DNA of 64,000 nt from Chthonomonadales bacterium (GCA_020849275.1 JADLGO010000023.1:22611-86610); one strand, 5' to 3'; numbered from the stretch's first letter, positions 48,366-62,329 are shown. Program-made: numbers and translations. The notes: generated from the sequence alone by a model not told the origin.

Positions 48366-49598
48366 ATGGAGCGTCGCGAGTTCGTAAGGCGGACGGCCGC
48401 CGCCGCGGGAGGGGCGATGCTCGCCGGGCCGGCCCGGGCGCTGGGCGCGCGGGGCGCCGCTGAGCGCGTCAACATCGCAACTATCGGCTGCGGCGGCATG
48501 GGGAGCGCCCACCTCGATGCGCTGATGCGACTGCGCGAGGCCGGCCTGGTCAACATCGTCGCCGTCTGCGACGTCTATAGCCGCCGACTGGAGGCCGCCG
48601 CCGCCAGGACCGGCGCCAAGCCGTACGGCGACTACCGCAAGCTGCTCGAGGACCGGTCCATCGACGCCGTGAGCATCGCCACGCCGGACCACTGGCACGC
48701 CGCCATGACCATCGACGCAGCCGACGCCGGCAAGGACGTCTACTGCGAGAAGCCGATGACCTACTGGCGCGACCTGAAGGCCCCGCAGGACGTGGTGAAG
48801 GCCATCGCGCGCGGCCGGCGCGTCATGCAGGTGGGCACGCAGGGCCTGTCGGGCGACGTGTGGGACCTCTGCGCGGAGCGCATCCGCGCCGGGGCCGTCG
48901 GCAAACTGATCCACGCACAGGCCAGCGACTGCCGCAACGGGCCCATCGGCCTCTACTCGCCCCGCAGCGTCGACCCGGAGGCGAGGCCCGGCGCCACGCT
49001 CGACTGGGATCGGTGGCTGGGTCCCGCGCCCCGGCACGCCTACGAGCCGGGGCGCTTTATGGCCTTCCGCGCCTTCTGGGACTACTCCGGCGGAACGGCC
49101 ACCGACTTCTTCCCCCACATCCTCACGCCGCTCGTCTATGCCATGGGCCTCGGCTTCCCGAAGCGTGTCACCGCCTCCGGCGGGCTCTACTACTGGGACG
49201 ATGGGCGGCAGGTGCCCGACATCGTGAACATGGTGGTCGAGTACCCGGGTGGCCCATCCGTGCTGCTGCTGGCCTCGCTCGCAACGGAGACCGGCCTGCC
49301 GATGGCCATCCGCGGCCAGGAGGCGACCATCCGCTTTGGCGGCTCCGGAGCGATCATCGACCCGCAGGCGGCCGCCGGAACGGGCCGACGGCGCGAGGAA
49401 CTCGCCCAGACACGCGGAGCCTCCCTGGACGAGCACTTCCGCGATTTCCTCGCGTGCGTCCGCTCGCGCAGCAAGCCGCGCAGCAACGAGGTTCTCGGCT
49501 ACCGCGTGATGGCCGCGCTGCACATGGGCGTGCACGCCTACCTGCGCGGGCGGGCGATGGAGTTCGACCCGGCCACCGAGCGCGCCCGCTTCGTGTGA
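48366..49598 (+). CDS. Tat-exported Gfo/Idh/MocA family oxidoreductase
   Basis: 410 residues with a Tat signal (MERREFVRRTAAAAGGAMLAGPARALG), so this branch acts outside the cytoplasm with cofactor bound before export. The Rossmann loop is IATIGCGGMGSAHLDAL. IATPDHWHAAMTIDAADAGKDVYCEKPMTY carries the EKP motif with the WH pair typical of secreted planctomycete-style members. The C-terminal FWDYSGGTATDFFPHILTPLVYAMGL has GG-x-x-x-D and a His. Expected substrate: a polysaccharide-derived sugar or glycoside in the periplasm. The ATG follows GGGAGGAG. A hairpin lies immediately upstream. It is divergent from the penicillin acylase gene. Confidence 0.9.
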   Translation: MERREFVRRTAAAAGGAMLAGPARALGARGAAERVNIATIGCGGMGSAHLDALMRLREAGLVNIVAVCDVYSRRLEAAAARTGAKPYGDYRKLLEDRSIDAVSIATPDHWHAAMTIDAADAGKDVYCEKPMTYWRDLKAPQDVVKAIARGRRVMQVGTQGLSGDVWDLCAERIRAGAVGKLIHAQASDCRNGPIGLYSPRSVDPEARPGATLDWDRWLGPAPRHAYEPGRFMAFRAFWDYSGGTATDFFPHILTPLVYAMGLGFPKRVTASGGLYYWDDGRQVPDIVNMVVEYPGGPSVLLLASLATETGLPMAIRGQEATIRFGGSGAIIDPQAAAGTGRRREELAQTRGASLDEHFRDFLACVRSRSKPRSNEVLGYRVMAALHMGVHAYLRGRAMEFDPATERARFV

Positions 49599-49607
49599 GC
49601 GGGCGCG
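49581..49607. terminator. 10-bp perfect hairpin spanning the oxidoreductase stop
   Basis: CGCGCCCGCT (49581-49590) pairs with AGCGGGCGCG (49598-49607) around a seven-base loop. It overlaps the stop codon and lies between the convergent gene ends at 49598 and 49613. Confidence 0.5.
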
Positions 49608-49612
49608 CCCGC

Positions 49613-50068
49613 CTAACCTTTCTCAGCGTTATTGCGATAGATGCGCGCCGCCCGCACCGTGGCCCCGCCGGCCACCGAGATCGTCTCGTAGACCTTGCGG
49701 ACGTCGTCCATGCGGACCTCGATCGTCGCCGTGCGCGCGGTGCCCGCGGTGTTGCGGACGTACACGTAGTATGGGTGCTCTGAGGCCGTCGACCTGGTGC
49801 GGAACGTGAACGTCGTCGTGTCGCTTCGGAAGACGCGCGTGCAGCCCATGCCCACCTGCCGATCGCTGCAGACACCGGCGGCGTCGGGCGAGCCCTCGAT
49901 GGGCGATACGATCAGTTCCAGGTCGCTGATGTCGCGAGCGACCAGCATCACCTTGGCCTCGGAGTCGCGCCCGAGCAGGGCGCTTGCGCCACCGCATCCC
50001 GGCGCCAGCGGGAGGGCGAGCAGGCCGGCCACCAGCGGCAGCCAGCGCGCGGTGTTTCGGATGCGCAT
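49613..50068 (-). CDS. Putative lipoprotein, unknown function
   Basis: 151 residues from ATG 50068 after GGGAGG. The N-terminus MRIRNTARWLPLVAGLLALPLAPGCGG is a signal peptide with a weak lipobox (APGC), so it is probably lipid-anchored. The mature part looks like a small beta-sandwich: DSEAKVMLVARDISDLELIVSP, then RVFRSDTTTFTFRTRSTASEHPYYVYVRNTAGTARTATIEVRMDD, ending KVYETISVAGGATVRAARIYRN. Strand-rich pattern and position suggest a cell-surface beta domain. No relatives recognised. It is convergent with the upstream Tat oxidoreductase gene. Confidence 0.72.
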   Translation of the reverse strand: MRIRNTARWLPLVAGLLALPLAPGCGGASALLGRDSEAKVMLVARDISDLELIVSPIEGSPDAAGVCSDRQVGMGCTRVFRSDTTTFTFRTRSTASEHPYYVYVRNTAGTARTATIEVRMDDVRKVYETISVAGGATVRAARIYRNNAEKG

Positions 50069-50174
50069 CACGGTGGTTCCTCCCGGTCGGGTGGCCGCGC
50101 GCGGCAAGGGCCGGCGCGGCTCTGATCGATCAGGACGAGTCGGCCGGCCGCACCGTGACGCCGGATCGCGCCGC

Positions 50175-50741
50175 CTAGGCGGCGTGCTGTGCGCGGTGCT
50201 CGCCCTCGGCGAACTCATCGATCATCCTGGCGTTGAAGGCCGGAAGGTCAGCCGGCTGCCGGCTCGTGACGAGCCCGTTGTCCACCGCCACCTCCTGGTC
50301 GACCCACTTACCGCCCGCGTTGCGGATGTCGGTCTGCAGCGAGGGCCAGGAGGTCAGCGTCCGTCCCTTAGCCGACTCCGCCTCCACGATCGTCCACGGC
50401 CCGTGGCAGATCGCCGCGACCGGCTTGCGCGACTGGAAGAACGCCTCCACGAAGGCCACGGCCCTCTGGTTGGTGCGGAGCTTGTCGGGGCTCATCACGC
50501 CGCCCGGCAGCAAGAGCGCGTCGAAGTCGTGCGGGTCAGCGCGCTCGAGCGCGACGTCGACGGGCACGCTCTCGCCCCATTCCCTCTCCTTCCAGCCGCG
50601 CACCTGGCCCGCAACCGGCGAGACGACCTGCGTCGTCGCGCCGGCCTGGTCGAGCGCCTTGCGCGGCTCCATCAGCTCGGACTGCTCGAACCCGTTCTCC
50701 ACGAGGATCGCAACCCGCTTGCCGCTCAGGTCGTGTGCCAT
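50175..50741 (-). CDS. PfpI/DJ-1 family type 1 glutamine-amidotransferase-like protein
   Basis: 188 residues, the usual size of PfpI/YhbO/YraA proteins. VAILVENGFEQSELMEPRKALDQAGATTQVVSP has the conserved Glu early; FDALLLPGGVMSPDKLRTNQRAVAFVEAFFQSRKPVAAICHGPW contains the nucleophilic elbow with Cys112-His113; LTSWPSLQTDIRNAGGKWVDQEV and VTSRQPADLPAF complete the family pattern. Members act as proteases, deglycases of glyoxal-modified proteins or stress chaperones; which one applies here is unsettled. It is 106 bp upstream of the lipoprotein gene on the same strand. Confidence 0.92.
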   Translation of the reverse strand: MAHDLSGKRVAILVENGFEQSELMEPRKALDQAGATTQVVSPVAGQVRGWKEREWGESVPVDVALERADPHDFDALLLPGGVMSPDKLRTNQRAVAFVEAFFQSRKPVAAICHGPWTIVEAESAKGRTLTSWPSLQTDIRNAGGKWVDQEVAVDNGLVTSRQPADLPAFNARMIDEFAEGEHRAQHAA

Positions 50742-50967
50742 CTGTCTGTCACCTCGTTTCCCGCGCGCCCGCGTGGGGCGCGCCGCGACTCAAGACGCCT
50801 GGTCTGGCCAGAGCGCTTCCTCCGCTCGCGCCCGCCGCGCGGCGCGGAAGGGCGGTCGCCACCCGCGAGAGGGCTGGCCGGGAGGATCCGCGCGGCAGCC
50901 GCGGGAATAGCCGGGTGGCGGCGAGGGCCGGCGCGCCGGGCTCCGGCCGCCGCCGGGAGGAGGGCCC

Positions 50968-51771
50968 ATGAGGATCGTTCGCTACCGCGACACAGGCGGG
51001 GAGGTCCGCCTCGGCGCGCTCGAGCCCGACGGCTCCGCGCGACGCATCGAGGGCGGCCTTGCCGGCGGCCTCCGGCCGTCCGGCGAGCCGGAGCCCATCG
51101 CGAAGCTGCTCGCGCCCGTCGAGCCGCCGTCCGTCCTCTGCATCGGCCTCAACTACCGCCGCCATGCCGAGGAGAGCGGCGCGAAGATACCCGAGTACCC
51201 CGTCGTCTTCATGAAGTCGCCGGCCGCCGTGCAGAACCCCGGCGACCCCATCCTGCTGCCGCGCGCCCTGCGGAGCGACGCCGTGGACTACGAGGCGGAG
51301 CTGGCCGTGGTGATCGGGCGCGCCTGCAAGGACGCCGCGCGCGTCGACGCCCTCGACCATGTGCTCGGCTACACCTGCGCCAACGACGTGAGCGCGCGGG
51401 ACTGGCAGATCCAGCGCGGCGGGGGGCAGTGGTGCCGCGGCAAGACCTTCGACACCTTCGCTCCGCTCGGACCCTGCATCGTGACGCCCGATGAGATCCC
51501 AGACCCCAACCGCCTGCGCCTGCGCTCCGTCGTGAGCGGCGAGGTGATGCAGGACTGGGGCACCGACGACATGATCTTCGATGTTCCCGAGTTGATCGCG
51601 TTCCTGAGCGCGAGCACGACGCTCCTGCCGGGAACCGTCATCATGACCGGCACGCCGCACGGCGTGGGCATGGCGCGCAGACCGCCACGATGGCTCGTGC
51701 CGGGCGACACGGTGACGATCGAGATCGATCGCATCGGCGCTCTGACCAACCCGGTGGTCGAGGAGGCGTAG
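50968..51771 (+). CDS. Fumarylacetoacetate hydrolase family protein
   Basis: 267 residues. N-terminal small domain, then the FAH barrel: VLCIGLNYRRHAEESGAKIPEYPVVFMKSPAAVQNPGDPI, DYEAELAVVIGRACKDA (two metal-binding Glu), VLGYTCANDVSARDWQ (Asp ligand), GKTFDTFAPLGPCIV, and MTGTPHGVGMARRPPRWLVPGDTV. Enzymes of this family hydrolyse or decarboxylate 2,4-diketo or acylpyruvate-type acids and dehydrated sugar acids such as ketoaldonates. In a sugar-oxidation neighbourhood, a 2-keto-3-deoxy acid substrate is plausible. It is cytoplasmic, with ATG 968 following GGGAGGAGGG. Confidence 0.92.
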   Translation: MRIVRYRDTGGEVRLGALEPDGSARRIEGGLAGGLRPSGEPEPIAKLLAPVEPPSVLCIGLNYRRHAEESGAKIPEYPVVFMKSPAAVQNPGDPILLPRALRSDAVDYEAELAVVIGRACKDAARVDALDHVLGYTCANDVSARDWQIQRGGGQWCRGKTFDTFAPLGPCIVTPDEIPDPNRLRLRSVVSGEVMQDWGTDDMIFDVPELIAFLSASTTLLPGTVIMTGTPHGVGMARRPPRWLVPGDTVTIEIDRIGALTNPVVEEA

Positions 51772-51802
51772 CGCGGGGACCGAGCGAACCGCCAGGTCCC
51801 AA

Positions 51803-51835
51803 CGCGAGGCGTCGGGGGCTTCTTGCCTCCTCGCG
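51803..51835. terminator. Hairpin between convergent FAH and matrixin genes
   Basis: CGCGAGG at 51803-51809 pairs with CCTCGCG at 51829-51835; the loop is 19 bases. Weaker than other inter-gene hairpins in this window. Confidence 0.35.
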
Positions 51836-51842
51836 CGGGCCC

Positions 51843-52625
51843 TCAGCGCGCTCGGATGGCTCCCAGTTGCGCGGGATAGAGGGCGGCGAGAGTGTTCCAG
51901 TCGCGCTCCGTCACGCTCCAGCGACGCCCCATCGTGTGCGTCGGGTACATCAAGTCGCGCGGGTCGTCGCTGTGTCCGTCGATGCCCAGTGCGTGGCCGA
52001 ATTCGTGCGCGGCGATGCAGGCGATGTCGCTCGACCAGTCGCGCTCGACGCCCACGCGCACCTCCGCCCCCGTGATCCGCGAGCCTCGGTAGTGCGTGCT
52101 CGTCTGCCCGTCGTTGCTCGTCGTGTCGAAGCGCACGCGCACGTCGGCCTCGTCGACGTTCTCGGCCACCTCGAACGTCAGTGCTCCGCCGGACGCCTCG
52201 CGCCAGCGCTCCAGGCCGCGCCGCGCGGCGGCCTCGCGTCGCACGGAGTAGGCCGCATCGCGTACGAAGCCGACCCGCACGGGGAACGAGGGCCAGGCGA
52301 TGCGCCGGCGAAGGGCCTGGCCGTACTGCAGGCCGGTGGGCGCGCGACTGGCGGGCGGCCCGCACTCGGGCCGCGGCGGCGCGGCCACGACGAGTTGGGG
52401 GCTGGCGAAGCGCTCGGGCATGGCGCGCGCGAGCCACGCGAACCCGCATGGAGCGACGCACAGCACGAGCACCAGGCGCAGCCGGCGGAGCCCGCGCGAG
52501 GCCGGGCGCGGGCGCGCACCCCGGGGTGAGCGTGCCGGACCGGTCGACGGCGAGAGGCGATCGCTCGCGAAGTGGTTCGGCGGGCCGGGCGAAGCGTCTC
52601 GATCACTGCTCGGAAGCATTGCCAT
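51843..52625 (-). CDS. Matrixin-type zinc metalloprotease
   Basis: 260 residues. An N-terminal arginine-rich stretch precedes a membrane segment (about 50-68), so the protein is probably anchored or secreted with the catalytic domain outside. The zinc site is HEFGHALGIDGHS (207-219), the HExxHxxGxxxH variant with one residue more than classical MMPs, seen in bacterial matrixins. A Met-turn follows (DLMYPTHTMGRRW). RVGFVRDAAYSVRREAAARRGLERWREASGGALTFEV is the conserved helix and strand before the site. Start ATG 52625 lacks a good ribosome site, so the true start may lie further in, nearer the membrane segment. Confidence 0.85.
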   Translation of the reverse strand: MAMLPSSDRDASPGPPNHFASDRLSPSTGPARSPRGARPRPASRGLRRLRLVLVLCVAPCGFAWLARAMPERFASPQLVVAAPPRPECGPPASRAPTGLQYGQALRRRIAWPSFPVRVGFVRDAAYSVRREAAARRGLERWREASGGALTFEVAENVDEADVRVRFDTTSNDGQTSTHYRGSRITGAEVRVGVERDWSSDIACIAAHEFGHALGIDGHSDDPRDLMYPTHTMGRRWSVTERDWNTLAALYPAQLGAIRAR

Positions 52626-52715
52626 CCGGTGTCTCTGGCACGGTGAGGTCCGTCAGCCCGTGGGCGCCGCCGGACGGCCCGCGGCCGCTGCCGGCAGGCG
52701 CGAGGATTTGCCGCC

Positions 52716-52745
52716 TTGACCACGGCCGGGCGGGCCTGCTATAAT
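52716..52745 (+). promoter_or_regulatory. Sigma70-like promoter of gltB
   Basis: TTGACC (52716-52721), 18-base spacer, perfect TATAAT (52740-52745). The predicted start is near 52752, giving a leader of about 140 bases before gltB. Confidence 0.7.
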
Positions 52746-52891
52746 ACCTTTCCACTTTTCCCGCGTTCCGCACGGTACCGATGTTGCCCGTGACCTTCGA
52801 CGCCGGCCGCCCCGGTCGCACATCGTCTCCGGGGCCATCGACGTCGAACGGAACACGGGCATATCTGCCTATTGCGCACAGAGGATGGCCG

Positions 52892-57448
<4,557 letters not shown>

Positions 57449-57457
57449 GACGTCGGA

Positions 57458-57485
57458 GCCGTGCCGCATCGTGGCGCGGCACGGC
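57458..57485 (+). terminator. 10-bp perfect hairpin after gltB
   Basis: GCCGTGCCGC (57458-57467), eight-base loop, then GCGGCACGGC (57476-57485), ten bases past the gltB stop. It may limit read-through into gltD, which follows 200 bp later. Confidence 0.6.
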
Positions 57486-57685
57486 AACTCGCAGGTGCGT
57501 CAACGCGCGAGTCATATCGCGATACAGAAGCGCACGGCGGACACAGCGGTCAGCTTGCCCGCGCCGGGCCATCCAACCATCCCGACCGGCGCCTTGCTCT
57601 CCATCATCCGTCAGGCGGGCTTACCGGGCCCGTTGCTCAGGAGATGAAGGGCACGCACACCCGAATCGGTACGAGGTAGCTCTGA

Positions 57686-59146
57686 ATGGCAGACCCGAGG
57701 GGATTCCTGACATATAAGCGAGAGACCGCGTCGCGGCGTCCCGTGGAGGAGCGCGTTCGCGACTGGCGCGAGGTCTACCTGGAGATGGAGCCGGACCGCC
57801 TGCGCCGGCAGGCCGCACGCTGCATGGATTGTGGCGTGCCGTTCTGCCACCAGGGCTGCCCGCTCGGCAACATCATCCCCGACTGGAACGACCTGATCTA
57901 CCGCAACCGCTGGCGCGAGGCGCTCGACCGGCTGCACGCCACCAACAACTTCCCGGAGTTCACCGGGCGGCTCTGCCCGGCCCCCTGCGAGGCCGCATGC
58001 GTGCTCGGCATAAACCAGCCGGCCGTCACCATCAAGCAGATCGAGCAGAGCATCATCGACCACGCCTTCGCCGAGGGCTGGGTGGTAGCCGAGCCGCCCG
58101 CGCGGCGCACCGGGCGCTCCGTGGCCGTGGTGGGCTCCGGCCCCGCCGGTTTGGCCGCCGCCCAGCAGCTCAACCGCGCGGGCCACAGCGTCACCGTCTT
58201 CGAGCGCGCCGACCGCATCGGCGGCCTGCTGCGCTACGGGATCCCCGACTTCAAGCTCGAGAAGTCCGTCCTCGACCGGCGCCTGCGCGTGATGGCCGAG
58301 GAGGGCATCGTCTTCCGCCCCGGCATCGACGTGGGCGAGGACGTGACCGCCGAGGAACTGCGCGCCCGCTTCGACGCCATCTGCCTGGCCTGCGGGTCCA
58401 CGGCGCCGCGCGACCTGTCGGTGCCCGGCCGCGAGCTCGACGGCGTCCACTTCGCGATGGAGCTGCTCACGCAGCAGAACCGGCTCAATGCGGGCGACGG
58501 CCTGGCCGACGGCGAGCGCCGCATATCCGCCGAGGGCAAGCACGTCGTCATTATCGGCGGCGGCGACACCGGCGCCGATTGCCTGGGCACCGTCCATCGC
58601 CAGGGCGCCGCGAGCGTGGTGCAGATCGAATTGCTCCCCCGGCCCCCCGACGAGCGCGACGAGACCATGCCCTGGCCGCTGTACCCGATGGTCCTGCGCT
58701 CCACCGCGGCGCACGAGGAGGGCGGCGACCGCGATTGGCGCATCAACACGCGCGCCTTCAGCGGCGACGGGCGCGTGGAGCGACTTCACTGCGTGCGAGT
58801 GGAGTTTGGCGCGCGCGGGCCGGACGGGCGGCGCCCGATGGCCGAGGCGCCGGGCTCCGAGTTCCACATCGAGGCCGACCTGGTGCTGCTGGCGATGGGA
58901 TTCCTTGGGCCGCGGCACACCGGCCTGCTCGACCGCCTTGGCGTGGACTACGACCCGCGCGGCAACGTGCGCTGCGACTCCAGCTACATGACCTCCGTGC
59001 CGGGCGTCTTCGCCGCGGGCGACACGCGCCGGGGCCAGTCGCTCATCGTCTGGGCCATCGCGGAAGGGCGCGAGGCGGCGCGCTGCGCCGATGCCTACCT
59101 GGTGGGCTCCTCGCAGCTCCCCCTGGCCGGCGCGAAGCTGCCGTAG
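57686..59146 (+). CDS. gltD: Glutamate synthase, small (GOGAT beta) subunit
   Basis: 486 residues. The N-terminal [4Fe-4S] part has [19 protein letters not shown] and [25 protein letters not shown]-binding [46 protein letters not shown] comes next, then the NADPH site with [34 protein letters not shown] and [29 protein letters not shown] complete the GltD pattern. It passes electrons from NADPH to the large subunit. A 237-bp gap with its own hairpin separates it from gltB, so partly independent expression is possible; I see no clear promoter in the gap. It is convergent with the ferredoxin gene. Confidence 0.96.
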   Translation: MADPRGFLTYKRETASRRPVEERVRDWREVYLEMEPDRLRRQAARCMDCGVPFCHQGCPLGNIIPDWNDLIYRNRWREALDRLHATNNFPEFTGRLCPAPCEAACVLGINQPAVTIKQIEQSIIDHAFAEGWVVAEPPARRTGRSVAVVGSGPAGLAAAQQLNRAGHSVTVFERADRIGGLLRYGIPDFKLEKSVLDRRLRVMAEEGIVFRPGIDVGEDVTAEELRARFDAICLACGSTAPRDLSVPGRELDGVHFAMELLTQQNRLNAGDGLADGERRISAEGKHVVIIGGGDTGADCLGTVHRQGAASVVQIELLPRPPDERDETMPWPLYPMVLRSTAAHEEGGDRDWRINTRAFSGDGRVERLHCVRVEFGARGPDGRRPMAEAPGSEFHIEADLVLLAMGFLGPRHTGLLDRLGVDYDPRGNVRCDSSYMTSVPGVFAAGDTRRGQSLIVWAIAEGREAARCADAYLVGSSQLPLAGAKLP

Positions 59147-59213
59147 CCGAACCCGGGCGACGCGGGGCGGTGGCGGCTGGAGCAAGATGATGCTCGCCCC
59201 CAGGCCGAGACGA

Positions 59214-59249
59214 CAGGGGCCCGCGGCCGATGGAGGCCGCGGGCCCCTG
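59214..59249. terminator. 15-bp perfect hairpin between gltD and ferredoxin genes
   Basis: CAGGGGCCCGCGGCC (59214-59228), six-base loop, then the exact complement to 59249. It separates the convergent gltD and ferredoxin genes and could serve both. Confidence 0.7.
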
Positions 59250-59265
59250 CAAGTTGGCGGGCGGG

Positions 59266-59526
59266 TCACTTGCCGGCGTGATACTCGCGGTTGATGCGCG
59301 CGTACTCCTCCTGGCCCGCGGGCAGGTCGGTCTCGTTGTAGATTACCGCCTCGGGGCACTCGGACTCGCAGTTGCCGCACTCGATGCACTCGTCGGGGTC
59401 GATGAACATCTGGTCGTAGACCGTGCCGTCCGCATCGACGAAGTGCCCGGCCTCAACGGCCTCGGAGGGGCAGACCTCGACGCACTTGCCGTCCTGGTTG
59501 CAGCCCGCGCTAACGACGTATGCCAT
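59266..59526 (-). CDS. Two-cluster ferredoxin
   Basis: 86 residues from ATG 59526, directly after an AAGGAGAAGAAGGA stretch; an upstream in-frame ATG at 59544 would add six residues. The first cluster site is C-x5-C-x3-CP (CNQDGKCVEVCP), the second a classical C-x2-C-x2-C-x3-CP (CIECGNCESECP). A short helical tail (EEYARINREYH) follows, as in bacterial low-potential [4Fe-4S] ferredoxins; the looser first site may hold a [3Fe-4S] or [4Fe-4S] cluster. Convergent with gltD; it could donate electrons to GOGAT or other redox enzymes, but that is only suggested by position. Confidence 0.93.
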   Translation of the reverse strand: MAYVVSAGCNQDGKCVEVCPSEAVEAGHFVDADGTVYDQMFIDPDECIECGNCESECPEAVIYNETDLPAGQEEYARINREYHAGK

Positions 59527-59726
59527 TCCTTCTTCTCCTTGCATCGGAGGTGTCAGGGGGCGATCCCCGGTGTTCCTGTTCGAGCACCATCTGGCATCGC
59601 GGTCAGGCTGGTTACACTCATTCTACCATGTCGGGACGCGAGAGCCGACGCTCGCGGCTCCCGGGACCCCGCGGGCGCGGCGGAGCGCCGGCCAGGGCCG
59701 CGCAACGCTCTCGAAGGAGGCTAACC

Positions 59727-60494
59727 ATGGCGAAGATCCCGATCGGACTACAACTCTACTCCGTCCGCCGTGAGTGTGAGGGCGACCTGCCCGGCGCACT
59801 CCGCGCGGTCGCCGACCTTGGCTACGAGGCGGTCGAGCCGTGGGGCTACCAAGGCGACCGGCTGGAGTGGATGGGCGCCGGCGCCCCCGACATTCGCCGA
59901 ATGCTGGACGACACCGGGCTCCGCTGCTGCGGCATGCACCTTCAGACCCGGGCCCTGCTCGGCGACAACCTTGAGCGCACCGTGGAGATGAACCGCATCC
60001 TGGGCAACCGCTACCTGATTGTCGCGGCCGACAGGCCGCGCATGAGCAGCAGGGCCGGCATCCGTGAGCTCGCCGGCATCCTGGAGACCGCGGCCGACCG
60101 CGTGCGGACCGACGGCATGCTCACTGGCTACCACGCGCACGGGTTCGACTTCGACGAGGTGGAGGGACGCCAGGCATGGGACCTCCTCTTCAGCTCGGTG
60201 CGCCCGGACATCGTGATGCAGATGGACATCGGCAACTGCGCGGGCGGCGGCGGCGACCCGATCGCCATGCTGCGCAGGTTCCCCGGCCGTGCCCGCTCGG
60301 TGCACCTGAAGGACTACGGCGGAGCTCCGGGGTCGGTGATCGGCGAGGGAGAGGCCGACTGGCCAGAGATCTTCCGCCTGTGCGAGACCACGCAGAACAC
60401 GGAGTGGTATGTGGTGGAAGAGGGCGGCGAGGACGGCCTGGGTTTCGAGGTGAGCGGGCGCAGCCTGCGGGCGCTGCGCCGCATGGGCAAGTGA
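59727..60494 (+). CDS. Sugar phosphate isomerase/epimerase (TIM barrel)
   Basis: 255 residues from ATG 59727, six bases after AAGGAGG. Xylose-isomerase-like barrel: PIGLQLYSVRRECEGDLPGALRAVADLGYEAVEPWG, RMLDDTGLRCCGMHLQTRALLGD, GYHAHGFDFDEVEGRQAWD (His/Glu ligands), IVMQMDIGNCAGGGGDPIAML (D-x-G-N-C), ARSVHLKDYGGAPGSVIGEGEADW (H-x-KD) and EWYVVEEGGEDGLGFEVSGRSL (final Glu). The LQLYSVR start and the D-x-G-N-C strand mark the common subgroup found with glycoside-oxidising Gfo/Idh/MocA enzymes. Cytoplasmic; the specific sugar is not known. It stands alone, with no same-strand neighbour within 200 bp upstream. Confidence 0.88.
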   Translation: MAKIPIGLQLYSVRRECEGDLPGALRAVADLGYEAVEPWGYQGDRLEWMGAGAPDIRRMLDDTGLRCCGMHLQTRALLGDNLERTVEMNRILGNRYLIVAADRPRMSSRAGIRELAGILETAADRVRTDGMLTGYHAHGFDFDEVEGRQAWDLLFSSVRPDIVMQMDIGNCAGGGGDPIAMLRRFPGRARSVHLKDYGGAPGSVIGEGEADWPEIFRLCETTQNTEWYVVEEGGEDGLGFEVSGRSLRALRRMGK

Positions 60495-60830
60495 GGTGGC
60501 CCGCGGCCACGCCGCGAGCATCGCATAGCCCGCGCTCCGCGGCAGCGCGCTGACCTCGCCGCTTGCCGGCGGGCCGCTGGCGCTCTGCCCGGCCAACGGC
60601 CCCGCTGCCTCCGCAATGCGATCCCCTCACGGTGACCCCGCCAACCCGCTTCACACCTCCGGCAGGACCCGCAGGTGAGGCGCGCGGCTCCCCGTCCCGA
60701 CAATGCCGATGCGCGGCCCTCTCGGGCAGCGCTGCGTCGGGACGGCGCGCTCAGCGCGGCTCCCGGCCTCCGACAGGCTCCCCCAGAGACCGAACCCCGG
60801 GCGCGCCAGGCGCCCGAAGGAGGTAGAGCT

Positions 60831-62321
60831 TTGCTTCGCCATGCCTGCATCGCGCTCGCAGCCATCTCGATCGCCCTCGCCGGCCTTGCGGTTCCGGCCC
60901 GTGGCCAGCAGGAGCCTCCCCCCGTGCCGATCTTCGTCGACGTCGACGGCGATCTGGCCTTCACCCCCGCCGTGGACATCGGGCCGGGAGCGGCAAACGA
61001 CGTGGACATCCGCGCCCTGATCCTGGCGGATGGCAAGTTCAACACCCAGCAGAACGAGGGCGCCTATCGCGCCCCACAGACCCCCGCTAGCCTGGTGATC
61101 CCCGAAACCGAGCGCCTCGACCTCATGGTGCCGGTTGACTTGAAGGCTGGCATGCACCTGGTGATGCGCGGCATGCTGTCGGCTCCCTCCATCTCCCTGC
61201 GGTCTGGAAACGACCGCGGCGCGGAGCCCGACGAGACCCGCTACGGCGTGATCTGTCGGTCCACGGCGGAGGGCCGGGGCAGCGTCGACCTCACCAACGC
61301 ACTGTGCAGCTTCGCCACGAAGATGCAGGTGACCGCCGGCGCGGACGTCTACCTGGACGGCGCCGGCATCACCGGTTGGGACCTGGTGAGCGCGCTCACC
61401 GTGAACGCCGGACGAGACATCTCCGTGATGCCCACGGCGGAGTACGGCGCCTCTCTCGGTTGCACCACCTCCATCCTCCTGGACGCCGCGCGCAACATCG
61501 CAGTCGGCGACGCCTACCTGGGCGCCTACGATCCGCTGGGTTACGTCAAGCTGATCGCGGACGAGACCGTCACCTCTGCCGGAGGGATGGCCGTCGATAG
61601 CGCCGGCAAGATCACCGTGCAGTCCAACTGCGCGAGCGTGCGGGTAGAGGCGGGTAGCCTCTACGGACAGACCGTCGTGGTCAACGCCGAGACCTCGATC
61701 GCGATGTCCGGCGCCTCCGTCTACGCCGCCGGGGCGTTCACGGCCAACGCGGGGTGCGTCCTGGACCTCTGCTCGGGCATGCCGGCCACGATCACGGCCG
61801 GGAGCATGAACCTGAAGGGCGCCAGCGGCCTCGAGGCACGCAACCTCTTCGCGCAGGCGACAGCGGGCACCTGCGCGCTCAACTCTTCCTGCGGACCGCT
61901 GGCATTCGATGACGCCTACATCCAGAGCGCCGGCGGCTTCACGGCCCACGCCGAGACCCATCTGTCCGCCGCGCGCGCCTGGGTCTCGTCGAACGACTAC
62001 GCGCGTCTCTATGCCGACCGCGGCGCGATGGACGCCTCTGGCAGCACGATCGCGCCCTTCGACCCCGTCGCCGACCCGACGACGAGCATCACCGCTCAGT
62101 CGCGGTGCGACCTGAACGCCGCGGATGCTCGCTGGGGCTCGCCGGCACGCATCAACATCAAATCGACGGAGGGCAACGTTCACCTGGAGCGCGGCGCATT
62201 TGACTCACCGCGAAGCGTCATCCGCGCCTTCGGCCTCGACATCTACGTGACGGAGACAACCGGGTTCAGCGGCACGGTGAGCTACGGCCCGTCCGGCTAC
62301 CAGCTCATCATCGTCCCCTGA
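60831..62321 (+). CDS. Secreted repeat protein, beta-solenoid-like, unknown function
   Basis: 496 residues from TTG 60831, seven bases after AAGGAGG. This start gives a clean signal peptide (LRHACIALAAISIALAGLAVPARGQ). Mature sequence is almost entirely short strands with alternating V/A/I and turns rich in N, D, G and S, for example ASVRVEAGSLYGQTVVVNAETSIAMSGASVYAAGAFTANAGCVLDLCSGM. Such a cycle of about 20 residues is typical of beta-solenoids in adhesins and filamentous surface proteins. There is no catalytic motif, no anchor and no sorting tail. Convergent with the pectate-lyase-like gene at 62385. Novel or rapidly evolving; I recognise no family. Confidence 0.6.
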   Translation: MLRHACIALAAISIALAGLAVPARGQQEPPPVPIFVDVDGDLAFTPAVDIGPGAANDVDIRALILADGKFNTQQNEGAYRAPQTPASLVIPETERLDLMVPVDLKAGMHLVMRGMLSAPSISLRSGNDRGAEPDETRYGVICRSTAEGRGSVDLTNALCSFATKMQVTAGADVYLDGAGITGWDLVSALTVNAGRDISVMPTAEYGASLGCTTSILLDAARNIAVGDAYLGAYDPLGYVKLIADETVTSAGGMAVDSAGKITVQSNCASVRVEAGSLYGQTVVVNAETSIAMSGASVYAAGAFTANAGCVLDLCSGMPATITAGSMNLKGASGLEARNLFAQATAGTCALNSSCGPLAFDDAYIQSAGGFTAHAETHLSAARAWVSSNDYARLYADRGAMDASGSTIAPFDPVADPTTSITAQSRCDLNAADARWGSPARINIKSTEGNVHLERGAFDSPRSVIRAFGLDIYVTETTGFSGTVSYGPSGYQLIIVP

Positions 62322-62329
62322 CGCCGGCG

